Positions 9,723 through 17,573 of a stretch of DNA of 40,254 bases are shown here, piece by piece. The DNA is from Herminiimonas sp. CN. Lineage in GTDB: Bacteria > Pseudomonadota > Gammaproteobacteria > Burkholderiales > Burkholderiaceae_D. Within the stretch, counting starts at the first letter, position 1, and each line of letters opens with the position of its first letter. Position numbers and translations under genes: made by a program. The notes under the pieces are model-generated. The model worked only from the letters and a program-made list of their open reading frames with translations. It did no database searches and was not told the origin of the DNA. The stretch is from the NCBI RefSeq assembly GCF_000622895.1, contig NZ_AVCC01000024.1:1-40254 (forward strand). Direction: 5' to 3'.

Positions 9723-10661
9723 ATGCCACCGACCACGCCGCTCACCATTCAGCAACTGTTTGACGACAACCGCGAAACGCTGGAACTGGGATGGTTTGCC
9801 GGCTTCTCCGGCGGCGACCGGCTGATCTCCGGCGATGCCGCCTCGGCGGCCGACCAGGTCGGCCACCTGAACTGGATTCACCCGGGGCGCATCCAGGTAT
9901 TCGGGCATCAGGAAATCGCCTACTATCGGAATCTCAAAGTACAGTCGCGCGGCTATCAAACCCAGATGCTGATGGCGGGCGAACCGCCGGCGCTGATCAT
10001 CGCCCAGGGTCTGGAAACCCCGCTCGACATCATGACGTCCTGCGACGAGAAGAACATCCCGCTGTTTTCCACCCCGTTGCCGGCCGCGCAGGTGATCGAT
10101 TATCTGCGCATCTACCTGTCCAAGAAACTGGCACAGCGCATCACGATGCACGGCGTTTTCATGGACGTGCTGGGAGTCGGCGTACTCATTACCGGCGAAT
10201 CGGGACTGGGCAAAAGCGAACTGGGACTGGAACTGATCTCCCGCAGCCACGGCCTGGTGGCCGACGATGCGGTCGAGTTTTCGCGCATCGCGCCCAACAT
10301 GATCGAGGGCCGCTGTCCGGCGCTGCTGCAAAACCTGCTGGAAGTGCGCGGCCTGGGCCTGCTCGACATCAAGACCATCTTCGGCGAGACCGCGGTGCGG
10401 CGCAAGATGCGGCTCAAGCTGATCGTCCATCTGGTACGCCGCAGCGTGCTGGAAGATCACATGGAACGGCTGCCGTTCGATGCGCAGACCGAAGACGTGC
10501 TGGGGCTGCCGGTGCGCAAGGTCATCATTCCGGTGGCCGCCGGACGCAACATCGCAGTCTTGCTGGAAGCCGCGGTGCGCAATACGATCCTGCAATTGCG
10601 CGGCATCGACACGCTGGAAGAATTCATGGAACGTCAGCGCAAGGCCATGAGCGAAGATTGA
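9723..10661 (+). CDS. hprK: HPr kinase/phosphorylase
   Basis: A 312-residue HPr(Ser) kinase/phosphorylase, which phosphorylates or dephosphorylates a serine in HPr/NPr. The N-terminal HprK domain (1-130) precedes the catalytic P-loop domain: [24 protein letters not shown], with Walker A GESGLGKS near 157-164 and the conserved histidine just before, then DDAVEFSRI, the [15 protein letters not shown] signature near 206-220, and the C-terminal [20 protein letters not shown] motif. In betaproteobacteria with an incomplete PTS the enzyme links HPr phosphorylation to nitrogen PTS and cell physiology. It is sandwiched between ptsN and rapZ. No clear Shine-Dalgarno sequence precedes the ATG. Confidence 0.95.
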   Translation: MPPTTPLTIQQLFDDNRETLELGWFAGFSGGDRLISGDAASAADQVGHLNWIHPGRIQVFGHQEIAYYRNLKVQSRGYQTQMLMAGEPPALIIAQGLETPLDIMTSCDEKNIPLFSTPLPAAQVIDYLRIYLSKKLAQRITMHGVFMDVLGVGVLITGESGLGKSELGLELISRSHGLVADDAVEFSRIAPNMIEGRCPALLQNLLEVRGLGLLDIKTIFGETAVRRKMRLKLIVHLVRRSVLEDHMERLPFDAQTEDVLGLPVRKVIIPVAAGRNIAVLLEAAVRNTILQLRGIDTLEEFMERQRKAMSED

Positions 10662-10703
10662 CGCTATGATGGAGGCCGTCACCTCCACTTACCTCACAGC
10701 TCC

Positions 10704-11579
10704 ATGCGGATTATTCTCATTACCGGCATTTCCGGCTCCGGCAAATCGGTTGCGCTGAATGCGCTCGAAGACGCCGGCGTGTATTGCGTCGACAACCTGC
10801 CGCCGACCCTGCTGCGCGCGCTGATTGCGACCCTCGATGCCGATGGCGTCGATGCCGCGGCGATCGCGATGGATGCGCGCAGCGCCCGGTCGCTGGCTGC
10901 ACTGCCGGCCGACATTCAGCTCCTGAAAAGCGAAGGGCACGACGTCAAGGTCCTGTTTCTGACCGCCAAAACCGAATCCCTGATCACGCGCTTTTCCGAA
11001 ACCCGCCGCAGTCACCCGCTGTCGCATCGAACCTATTCCGGACAAAACCCGCAGCAGCGCCGCGCGCTGGCAGAGTGCATCCGCGAAGAACGCGAAAAAA
11101 TGGTCGATTTCGAAGGGTACAGCCAGGTCATCGACACTTCCGGCATGAGCGCCAACAAATTGCGTTCCTGGATCTCGGAACTGGTCGAAATCAAGGGCAC
11201 GCCGCTGACGCTGCTGTTCGAATCGTTCGCCTTCAAATTCGGCGTCCCGCTCGACGCCGACCTGGTGTTTGACGTGCGCACCCTGCCGAACCCGTTTTAC
11301 GACAGCAATCTGCGGCCGCTGACCGGACAGGATGCGCCGGTTGCCGCCTTTCTGGATGCGGAACCGGACGCCGCCGAACTGTTCAACGACATTCGCAATT
11401 TCGTCGAAAAATGGCTGCCGGCCTTCAAGAGCAGCAACCGCAGCTACTTGACCGTGGCCATCGGCTGCACCGGCGGCCAGCACCGCTCGGTGTATATGGC
11501 GGAACAGCTGGCAAAATACTTTCAGCGTGCGGAACATGTAGTGCTGCGCCATCGGGAGCTTGGCTCGGCCTCGCACTAA
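10704..11579 (+). CDS. rapZ: RNase adapter protein RapZ
   Basis: A 291-residue P-loop protein of the RapZ (YvcJ/YhbJ) family. In E. coli RapZ senses glucosamine-6-phosphate and directs RNase E to the small RNA GlmZ; in other bacteria it has nucleotidase activity. Walker A is GISGSGKS (8-15), followed by ALEDAGVYCVDNLPP, the Walker B-like block LKVLFLTAK-type strand (VKVLFLTAKTESL), RRSHPL, and the C-terminal domain with SFAFKFGVPLDADLVFDVR and the signature IGCTGGQHRSVYMAE near 253-267. It is 42 bp downstream of hprK, whose end and this start are separated by a small TGGAGG/CCTCCA inverted repeat (10670-10687). It ends the plus-strand unit and is convergent with the crotonase gene. Confidence 0.95.
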   Translation: MRIILITGISGSGKSVALNALEDAGVYCVDNLPPTLLRALIATLDADGVDAAAIAMDARSARSLAALPADIQLLKSEGHDVKVLFLTAKTESLITRFSETRRSHPLSHRTYSGQNPQQRRALAECIREEREKMVDFEGYSQVIDTSGMSANKLRSWISELVEIKGTPLTLLFESFAFKFGVPLDADLVFDVRTLPNPFYDSNLRPLTGQDAPVAAFLDAEPDAAELFNDIRNFVEKWLPAFKSSNRSYLTVAIGCTGGQHRSVYMAEQLAKYFQRAEHVVLRHRELGSASH

Positions 11580-11681
11580 TTCCTTTTCTGGATCAATCGT
11601 GCACGCCAGTACGCCGGCGCGGCCGGCAAGTGCGCGGTTGATTTGGAGAAATACACCAGACAAAAATCTGGCCGGTTTTTT

Positions 11682-12473
11682 CTACCACTTCGGGGTGCGT
11701 TTCTCGATGAACGCCTGCACCCCTTCTTGCGCGGCGGCGTCCATCATGTTGCAGGCCATGGTCTGGCCGGCCAATTGATAGGCGGCGCCGATGCCCATTT
11801 CCAGCTGCTGGTAAAACAATTGCTTGCCCATTGCGACCGCCAGCGCCGGCTTGGCCAGGATGCTGGCGGCCAGCTGCGCCACTGCGGCGTCGAGCTGCTC
11901 CGGCTGCGCCACCCGGTTGACCAGGCCGCGCTCCAGTGCGGTCTCGGCATCGATGAAGTCGCCGGTCAGCAGCATTTCCATCGCCTGCTTGCGCGCTATG
12001 TTGCGCGCCAGCGCGACCGACGGCGTGGCGCAGAACAGGCCGACATTGATGCCCGAGACCGCGAAGCTGGCTGCGCTGGAAGCCACCGCCAGGTCGCACA
12101 TCGCCACCAGCTGGCAACCGGCGGCGGTGGCGATGCCCTGCACCCGTGCAATCACCGGTTGCGGCAATTGCTGGATCGTCAGCATCAGCTTGCTGCATTG
12201 CTTGAACAAAGTCTGGTAATACTCCAGCGCAGGGGTGGCGCGCATCTGCTTGAGGTCGTGCCCGGCGCAGAACGCGCGGCCTGCGGCGGCCAGCACCACC
12301 ACCCGCACCGTGGCGTCCTGCGCAATGGCGTCGAGCGCGGCCTGCAGCGCATCCATCATCTGCTCCGACAGCGCATTGAACTGCGCGCCACGGTTCAGGG
12401 TCAGGGTCGCGACGCCGCCGCTGCGGCTGTCCAATACCATCGGGATCGATTGCTCTGCTGCTGGCTGCTCCAT
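11682..12473 (-). CDS. ECHDC3-like enoyl-CoA hydratase/isomerase family protein
   Basis: A 263-residue crotonase-fold protein. The oxyanion-hole region GRAFCAGHDLKQM (about 66-78) and the CoA-binding core are intact. The two hydratase glutamates are not: the first catalytic position reads AAGCQLVAMCD (Gln in place of Glu), and the second lies in SGINVGLFCATPSVAL without a glutamate. The run GLFCATPSVALAR is typical of the ECHDC3 subgroup, whose activity is poorly defined, so classical enoyl-CoA hydration is doubtful. The ATG at 12473 has a GGAGG-like ribosome site (ACGGAGGCCAA). Immediately upstream is an unusual cluster of direct and inverted TTAATAC repeats that may bind a regulator. It is convergent with rapZ; I see no clear terminator between them. 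Confidence 0.88.
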   Translation of the reverse strand: MEQPAAEQSIPMVLDSRSGGVATLTLNRGAQFNALSEQMMDALQAALDAIAQDATVRVVVLAAAGRAFCAGHDLKQMRATPALEYYQTLFKQCSKLMLTIQQLPQPVIARVQGIATAAGCQLVAMCDLAVASSAASFAVSGINVGLFCATPSVALARNIARKQAMEMLLTGDFIDAETALERGLVNRVAQPEQLDAAVAQLAASILAKPALAVAMGKQLFYQQLEMGIGAAYQLAGQTMACNMMDAAAQEGVQAFIEKRTPKW

Positions 12474-12493
12474 TTGGCCTCCGTTACGGCCTG

Positions 12494-12535
12494 TTTAATA
12501 CAGGCCCCTGTATTATTTAATACCGCACTTAATAC
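12494..12535. promoter_or_regulatory. palindrome plus TTAATAC repeats, likely operator
   Basis: A 20-bp perfect inverted repeat (12496-12515: TAATACAGG, CC, CCTGTATTA) is combined with two further direct copies of TTAATAC, giving copies at 12495-12501, 12517-12523 and 12529-12535, the first within the left arm. It begins 21 bp upstream of the crotonase ATG, where a TetR-, MarR- or GntR-type repressor would be expected to act. The arrangement is seen directly; regulator identity is unknown, and no regulator gene is adjacent. Confidence 0.5.
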
Positions 12536-12580
12536 GCGCGGAAAATTAGTGTTTTAAGCCATACTCCACACTATTTCACT

Positions 12581-13510
12581 TTACTCGGGAGCCTCGTCGA
12601 CATCGATCGACTCCATGATCTGCTTCGACAGGCCGAGCAGCACCGGCGGCACATAGCTGTCCAGCAGCGCGGTGCGGCTGTCCGGGGTTTCCAGGCTGAT
12701 GCGCCCGAGCGCGCCGGTGCGGTAATCCTGCAGCAGGATATGGGCGGCTTTTTCGAAATCCCAGTCGCCGCCCTTCAAACGAAAACCGCGCCGCTGCGCC
12801 ACGCCTTCGACCACGCCGACCGCGTCGGTGCCCTCGATCTGCAAGCCGTAGCGCTGCGCCAGCAATTGCGGATAGCGCTGCAGCAGGATCTCGGCCAGGA
12901 AGATCGCGACCTCGTCCTCCATCAACGCATTGACGCCGATCGCGTGGCTGGCGGCCAGCATCAGGCCGTCGGTCGGATGGGCGATTTTCGGCCACAGCAT
13001 GCCGGGCGTATCGGTCAGGATCATGTTCTTGTTCAGGTACAGCCGCTGCTGCACCTTGGTCACTGCCGGCTCGTCGCCGACCTTGGCCACGCGCCGCTTG
13101 AGCAAGGCGTTCATCAGCGTCGATTTGCCGACGTTCGGGATGCCCATGATCATCATCCGCAGCGGCTTGGTCGGCACCCCGCGATGCGGCGCCTGCTGCA
13201 GGCATAGGGCGGGGATTTTCAGCACGTCCGACGGCTTCTTGCAGGACAGTGCAACTGCGTGCACGTTTTTCTGGCTGTTGTAAAAAGCCAGCCAGGCCTG
13301 GGTCGCCGCCGGATCGGCCAGATCGCTCTTGTTGAGGATTTTCAGGCAGGGGCGCTGCCGGAACAGGCGCAGCTCCTCCACCATCGGATTGCAGCTGGCC
13401 TGGGGGATGCGGGCATCGAGCACTTCGATGACCAGATCGGTCGCCTCCATGGTTTCCGCCGCTTTCTTGCGGGCGGCGTTCATGTGGCCGGGGAACCATT
13501 GTATCGACAT
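12581..13510 (-). CDS. rbgA: ribosome biogenesis GTPase YlqF/RbgA
   Basis: A 309-residue circularly permuted GTPase that helps late assembly of the 50S subunit. The permuted motif order is plain: G4 NKSDLAD (about 60-66) precedes G1 GIPNVGKST (about 124-132) and G3 DTPGML (about 166). The N-terminus MSIQWFPGHMNAARK is the family hallmark and sets the start at 13510; a longer open frame beginning at 13520 in another reading frame is a shadow. The C-terminal region (DFEKAAHILLQDYRTGALGRISLE) matches proteobacterial members. It lies 107 bp upstream of the crotonase gene in the same direction and 113 bp after the acyl-CoA synthetase gene. Confidence 0.93.
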   Translation of the reverse strand: MSIQWFPGHMNAARKKAAETMEATDLVIEVLDARIPQASCNPMVEELRLFRQRPCLKILNKSDLADPAATQAWLAFYNSQKNVHAVALSCKKPSDVLKIPALCLQQAPHRGVPTKPLRMMIMGIPNVGKSTLMNALLKRRVAKVGDEPAVTKVQQRLYLNKNMILTDTPGMLWPKIAHPTDGLMLAASHAIGVNALMEDEVAIFLAEILLQRYPQLLAQRYGLQIEGTDAVGVVEGVAQRRGFRLKGGDWDFEKAAHILLQDYRTGALGRISLETPDSRTALLDSYVPPVLLGLSKQIMESIDVDEAPE

Positions 13511-13623
13511 GCGGAATCAATTCTTGCGGGATAAACCGCTATTGTACGGAGTTGTGGCGCACGCCATCAGAAATCCGGTAGGCCGGAGCCGCTCCATAGC
13601 AGAACGGCACCCGCCGCAGCGGA

Positions 13624-15261
13624 TCAAACGTCGATCGCGGACACCGACCCGGCGCGCTGGCGCAGCTCGAACTTCTGGATCTTGCCGGTCGAGGTTTTCG
13701 GCAATTCGGCAAACACCACCGCGCGCGGCACCTTGAAGCCGGCCAGATGCAGCTTGCAATGGGCGATGATCTCCTGCTCGCTCGCCTGCGCGCCCTGGCG
13801 CAACTCGATGAACGCGCACGGCGTCTCGCCCCATTTCTCGTTCGGCATCGCCACCACGGCCGCCGCCATCACCGCCGGATGGCGGTACAGCACATCCTCG
13901 ACTTCGATGCTGGAAATGTTTTCGCCGCCGGAAATGATGATGTCCTTGCTGCGGTCCTTGATCTTGATGTAGCCGTCCGGATCGATCACGCCGAGGTCGC
14001 CGGAGTGGAACCAGCCGCCGGCGAACGCTTCCTGCGTCGCCTGCGGATTCTTCAGGTAGCCCTTCATCGTGATATTGCCGCGGAACATGATCTCGCCTAT
14101 GGTGTTGCCGTCGGCCGGCACCGGCTGCAGGGTGCCCGGATCCAGCACCGTGACCGCCTCCTGCAGCGTGTAGCGCACGCCCTGGCGCGCATTCAGGCGG
14201 GCCCGCTCGCCGACCTCCAGTGCGCTCCAGCCTTGCTGCTTCTCGCACACCACCGCCGGACCGTAGACCTCGGTCAGGCCGTATACATGAGTCAGGTCGA
14301 AGCCCATCTGCTCCATGCCCTCGATCATTGCCGCCGGCGGCGCCGCGCCCGCCACCATGGTGGCGACCGGGTGGCTGATGCCGGCGCGCAGCTCGGGCGG
14401 CGCATTCAGGATCAGCGATTGCACGATCGGCGCCGCGCAGTAATGGCTGACCTTGTGCTCCCGGATCGCGTTCCAGATCGTTTTCGCATCGACATGGCGC
14501 AGGCAGACGTTGACGCCGGCCTGCGCCGCAACGGTCCACGGAAAGCACCAGCCGTTGCAATGAAACATCGGCAGCGTCCACAGGTACACTGCATGGCGCG
14601 GCAAGCCCCACACCGTGATGTTGGAAATCGCATTCAGGTAGGCGCCGCGATGGTGCACCACCACGCCTTTCGGATTGCCGGTGGTGCCGGACGTGTAGTT
14701 CAGGCCGATCGCATTCCACTCGTCGGACGGGTTCTGCCACGCGAATGCCGGATCGCCCTGCGCCAGCAGCGCGTCGTAGCCGATGCTGCCGACCGGCTCG
14801 ACGGTGCGGTGATATTCGGGATCGCTGACATCGACCACCAGGATTTCGTGCTGGACGCGGGCCAGCGCCGCCTTGGCGACCACGGCAAATTCCGGATCGA
14901 CGATCAGCACCTTGGCGCCGCCATGCTCGAGCATGAAGGCGATCGTTTCCGGATCGAGCCGGGTATTCAGGGTATTGAGCACCGCGCCGATCATCGGCAC
15001 GCCGAAATGGGCGTCGATCATCGGCGGCGTATTCGGCAACAGCACCGCCACCGTGTCGCCGGCGCCGATGCCGCGCTGCGCCAAGGCCGAAGCCAGCCGG
15101 CGCGCCCGCGCGTATTCCTCCGCCCAGCTCAGGCGCAAGGCGCCGTGGATCACCGCCAGCCGCTCTGGATAGACGCTGGCGGCGCGCTCGAGGAAGGACA
15201 CCGGCGTCAGCGGCGTGTAGTTGGCGGGATTCCGGTCGAGATGCAGGTCGTACTGGTTCAT
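13624..15261 (-). CDS. AMP-forming acyl-CoA synthetase
   Basis: A 545-residue member of the ANL (acetyl-CoA synthetase / fatty-acyl ligase) superfamily, which activates a carboxylic acid with ATP and CoA. The adenylation motif YTSGTTGNPKGVVVHH lies near 187-202, HVYGLTEVYGP near 304-314, and SGDLGVIDPDGYIKIKDRSK with IISGGENISSIEVE near 415-442. The C-terminal catalytic-lysine motif STGKIQKFELR (about 525-535) is intact; this lysine is the site where related enzymes are switched off by acylation. The family resembles medium-chain or methylmercaptopropionate-type ligases; the substrate cannot be fixed by reading. It lies 80 bp downstream of a histone-deacetylase-family gene on the same strand, so the two are probably cotranscribed. 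Confidence 0.93.
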   Translation of the reverse strand: MNQYDLHLDRNPANYTPLTPVSFLERAASVYPERLAVIHGALRLSWAEEYARARRLASALAQRGIGAGDTVAVLLPNTPPMIDAHFGVPMIGAVLNTLNTRLDPETIAFMLEHGGAKVLIVDPEFAVVAKAALARVQHEILVVDVSDPEYHRTVEPVGSIGYDALLAQGDPAFAWQNPSDEWNAIGLNYTSGTTGNPKGVVVHHRGAYLNAISNITVWGLPRHAVYLWTLPMFHCNGWCFPWTVAAQAGVNVCLRHVDAKTIWNAIREHKVSHYCAAPIVQSLILNAPPELRAGISHPVATMVAGAAPPAAMIEGMEQMGFDLTHVYGLTEVYGPAVVCEKQQGWSALEVGERARLNARQGVRYTLQEAVTVLDPGTLQPVPADGNTIGEIMFRGNITMKGYLKNPQATQEAFAGGWFHSGDLGVIDPDGYIKIKDRSKDIIISGGENISSIEVEDVLYRHPAVMAAAVVAMPNEKWGETPCAFIELRQGAQASEQEIIAHCKLHLAGFKVPRAVVFAELPKTSTGKIQKFELRQRAGSVSAIDV

Positions 15262-15341
15262 TGCTGGCCTCTGTCAAAATGAAATGGATATGGGTTCAGT
15301 GTAGCGCCGCAGAGAGCGAAAAGCTGTCGGCTTAACAACAA

Positions 15342-16283
15342 TTAGCTTAGCCCCGCAAGCACCTGCAAATGCGCAGCCACGCTGCGTCCCAGCGCAGGCA
15401 GGTTGTAGCCGCCTTCCAGGCAGCTGACGATGCGCCCGCCGGCATGCACTTTGGCGACGTCCATGATCTGCCGGGTAATCCAGGCGAAATCATCCTCCAC
15501 CAGACCCATCTGGCCGATATCGTCTTCCCGATGGGCGTCGAAGCCGGCCGAAATAAAGATCATTTGCGGTCGGTAGGCGTGCAGCGCCAGCAGCCATTTT
15601 TCGGCAATCTGCTGGCGCACCGCAGCGCCTGCAGTGCCGGCCGGCAACGGGATATTGAGCGCGTTGGCGATGCCGGTGTCGGTGCCGCTGTAGGGATAAA
15701 ACGGATGCTGAAAGAAACTCGCCATCAGCACCCTGGGTTCGTTGGCGAATGCCTCCTCGGTGCCGTTGCCGTGATGAACATCGAAATCGACGATGGCGAC
15801 GCGATCCAGGCCATGCACTTCGAGTGCGTGGCGCACCGCAATGGCGATGTTGTTGAACAGGCAAAAACCCATCGGTTCGGTCGGGCGTGCATGGTGGCCC
15901 GGCGGGCGAATCGAGCAGAAGGCATTGTCAACCTCGCCCCCGATGACCGCATCGGTAGCGGCCACTGCAGCGCCGGCAGCTGCCAGCGCCGCCCGCCAGC
16001 TGAACGCATTGAGCGACGTATCGCCGTCCAGCGGGTAATAGCTGGACTGGCCGCTCAGCGCCTGCGGCACGTTGTCGCGCACCAGCGCGATGGCCGCATC
16101 CGTATGGATGCGGGCGATAGCTGCCACGGCGGCGGCCGGCGCCTGGCGATATTCCAGCTGCGCATCCAGCTGGCTGGCAATCAACTGGTCTGCAATCGCC
16201 TGCAGTCGGGCCGGCGACTCCGGATGCCAGTCGCCCATCTCATGGCGCATGCAATCGGGATGGGAATATAAAGCTGTCGTCAT
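15342..16283 (-). CDS. histone deacetylase family protein
   Basis: A 313-residue zinc-dependent deacetylase (arginase/HDAC fold), class II-like. The ATG at 16283 is chosen because MTTALYSHPDCMRHEMGDWHPESPARLQ is the usual N-terminus; a longer open frame to 16385 adds an unrelated stretch. Active-site blocks: RPPGHHARPTEPMGFCLFNN (His-His dyad and substrate loop), VAIVDFDVHHGNGTEEAF (metal-binding Asp and His), SAGFDAHREDD (metal Asp) and CLEGGYNLPALG. Bacterial members deacetylate acetylpolyamines or acyl-lysines (AcuC deacetylates acetyl-CoA synthetase). The adjacent downstream acyl-CoA synthetase is therefore a plausible substrate, which is inference. It is divergent from mltB. Confidence 0.92.
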   Translation of the reverse strand: MTTALYSHPDCMRHEMGDWHPESPARLQAIADQLIASQLDAQLEYRQAPAAAVAAIARIHTDAAIALVRDNVPQALSGQSSYYPLDGDTSLNAFSWRAALAAAGAAVAATDAVIGGEVDNAFCSIRPPGHHARPTEPMGFCLFNNIAIAVRHALEVHGLDRVAIVDFDVHHGNGTEEAFANEPRVLMASFFQHPFYPYSGTDTGIANALNIPLPAGTAGAAVRQQIAEKWLLALHAYRPQMIFISAGFDAHREDDIGQMGLVEDDFAWITRQIMDVAKVHAGGRIVSCLEGGYNLPALGRSVAAHLQVLAGLS

Positions 16284-16392
16284 GGATGCAGGGTTGCCCG
16301 CAGCTGGCGGGCATGAGGTTCTCGAATGAAGCCGGATTAAGATAATTGTGGCGAATAAGTGATTACATAACAGAAACTGACGCAATCCCTTA

Positions 16393-16416
16393 CACTGCTT
16401 GCACTGCTTGCACTGC
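16393..16416. repeat. 9-bp tandem repeat before mltB
   Basis: CACTGCTTG occurs twice in tandem (16393-16401, 16402-16410) followed by a partial third copy CACTGC (16411-16416). It lies in the 171-bp divergent region between the deacetylase gene and mltB, 38 bp before the mltB start, and could be slippage-prone or a protein-binding site. Confidence 0.7.
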
Positions 16417-16454
16417 GTATTTTACGCTCCCGAATCACAATATACATTCTCACA

Positions 16455-17573
16455 ATGTCAACCATATTTCCCAAAACACTGCCGCGCCTTGCCTTGCCTG
16501 CCGCCCTGTCCGTTCTGCTCGCGGCGGGATTGGGCGCCCACTCCGATGCCCATGCAGCCCGGCCCGGCGTTCAGCGCACGCTCGCATTAAAAGAAGATGC
16601 CCAGGGCGAATTCGTCAATTTCGGGCAATGGAGGGAAGTCGCAAGCTTCATCAATCAGATGGTCGAAAAGCATGGCTTCGACAAGGCAGAACTGCAAGCG
16701 ATCCTGGCCCAGGTGAAATATGCCGACGCCGCAATCCAGCTGATCAAGCCGGCGCCGCCGGGACGCCCCAAGAACTGGCAAGCCTACCGGGCCCGCTTTG
16801 TGGAGCCTGTGCGCGTCAATGCCGGCGTAAAATTCTGGAACGACTATGCCAGCGCGCTGCGACGCGCCGAAATCGAATACGGCGTTCCGGCTGAAATCAT
16901 TGTCGGCATCATCGGAGTGGAAACCGTATATGGCCGCAATACCGGGAATTTTCGCGTACTCGACGCCCTGACCACTCTCGCCTTCGATTACCCGAACACG
17001 CCGACCCGCATCGCAAGAATGGATTTTTTCCGCGGCGAACTGGAAAACACCCTGTTATATGCGCGCGAATCGAATATCGACCCATTGTCGCTGACCGGAT
17101 CGTATGCAGGGGCGATCGGCTGGCCGCAATTCATGCCCAGCAGCATTCGCGCCTATGCGGTCGATTTCGACCTGGACGGCAAGATCGATTTGCGCAACTC
17201 GCCTGCAGATGCGATTGGCAGCGTGGCCCGTTTTCTGGCAATGCACGGATGGCGACGCGGATATCCGATCGTGTTCCCGGCAAGCATCGCGCCGGCGGCG
17301 GGCAACGGCACAGCCTGGGCATCCTTCATTGGCCAGGGCCTGGAAGCAAAATACAACCTGGATGCACTGACCAGTGCCGGCATCGTGCCTGATCCGCTGG
17401 CACCGACCGATCTGCAGTATGGGTTGGTGGATTTGCAAAATGGCGCCGAAGCGACCGAATACTGGCTGGGAACAGATAATTTCTTCGCCATCACGCGCTA
17501 TAACCGCAGCTTCTTTTACGCGATGTCGGTAATTGAACTGGGCCATGCCGTCAACGCCATGCGCAACCGATAG
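16455..17573 (+). CDS. mltB: membrane-associated lytic murein transglycosylase B
   Basis: A 372-residue peptidoglycan lytic transglycosylase that cleaves MurNAc-GlcNAc bonds with formation of 1,6-anhydroMurNAc in the periplasm. The signal peptide covers about 1-36 (ALPAALSVLLAAGLGAHSDAHA) and ends in a type I site, with no lipobox cysteine, so unlike E. coli MltB it appears to be soluble, not a lipoprotein. The catalytic glutamate is in GIIGVETVYGRNTG (Glu156), followed by LDALTTLAFDYP, LTGSYAGAIGWPQFMPSSIR and the EF-hand-like loop VDFDLDGKIDLRNSPADAIGS that binds calcium in Slt35. The C-terminal NRSFFYAMSVIELG block matches the family. The start has no evident Shine-Dalgarno sequence. Confidence 0.94.
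   Translation: MSTIFPKTLPRLALPAALSVLLAAGLGAHSDAHAARPGVQRTLALKEDAQGEFVNFGQWREVASFINQMVEKHGFDKAELQAILAQVKYADAAIQLIKPAPPGRPKNWQAYRARFVEPVRVNAGVKFWNDYASALRRAEIEYGVPAEIIVGIIGVETVYGRNTGNFRVLDALTTLAFDYPNTPTRIARMDFFRGELENTLLYARESNIDPLSLTGSYAGAIGWPQFMPSSIRAYAVDFDLDGKIDLRNSPADAIGSVARFLAMHGWRRGYPIVFPASIAPAAGNGTAWASFIGQGLEAKYNLDALTSAGIVPDPLAPTDLQYGLVDLQNGAEATEYWLGTDNFFAITRYNRSFFYAMSVIELGHAVNAMRNR

Noticed and set aside
12497-12514. The palindrome before the crotonase gene as a terminator of the RbgA gene
   Set aside because: It lies downstream of rbgA in the transcription direction and could in principle act so, but it lacks a T tract and its repeats fit an operator better.
13517-15277. Second long minus-strand frame overlapping the acyl-CoA synthetase
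   Set aside because: Out-of-frame shadow rich in Arg/Ala/Gly; the synthetase motifs are all in the other frame.
13747-15282. 511-codon plus-strand open frame opposite the acyl-CoA synthetase gene
   Set aside because: Antisense shadow; the opposite strand encodes a complete ANL enzyme.
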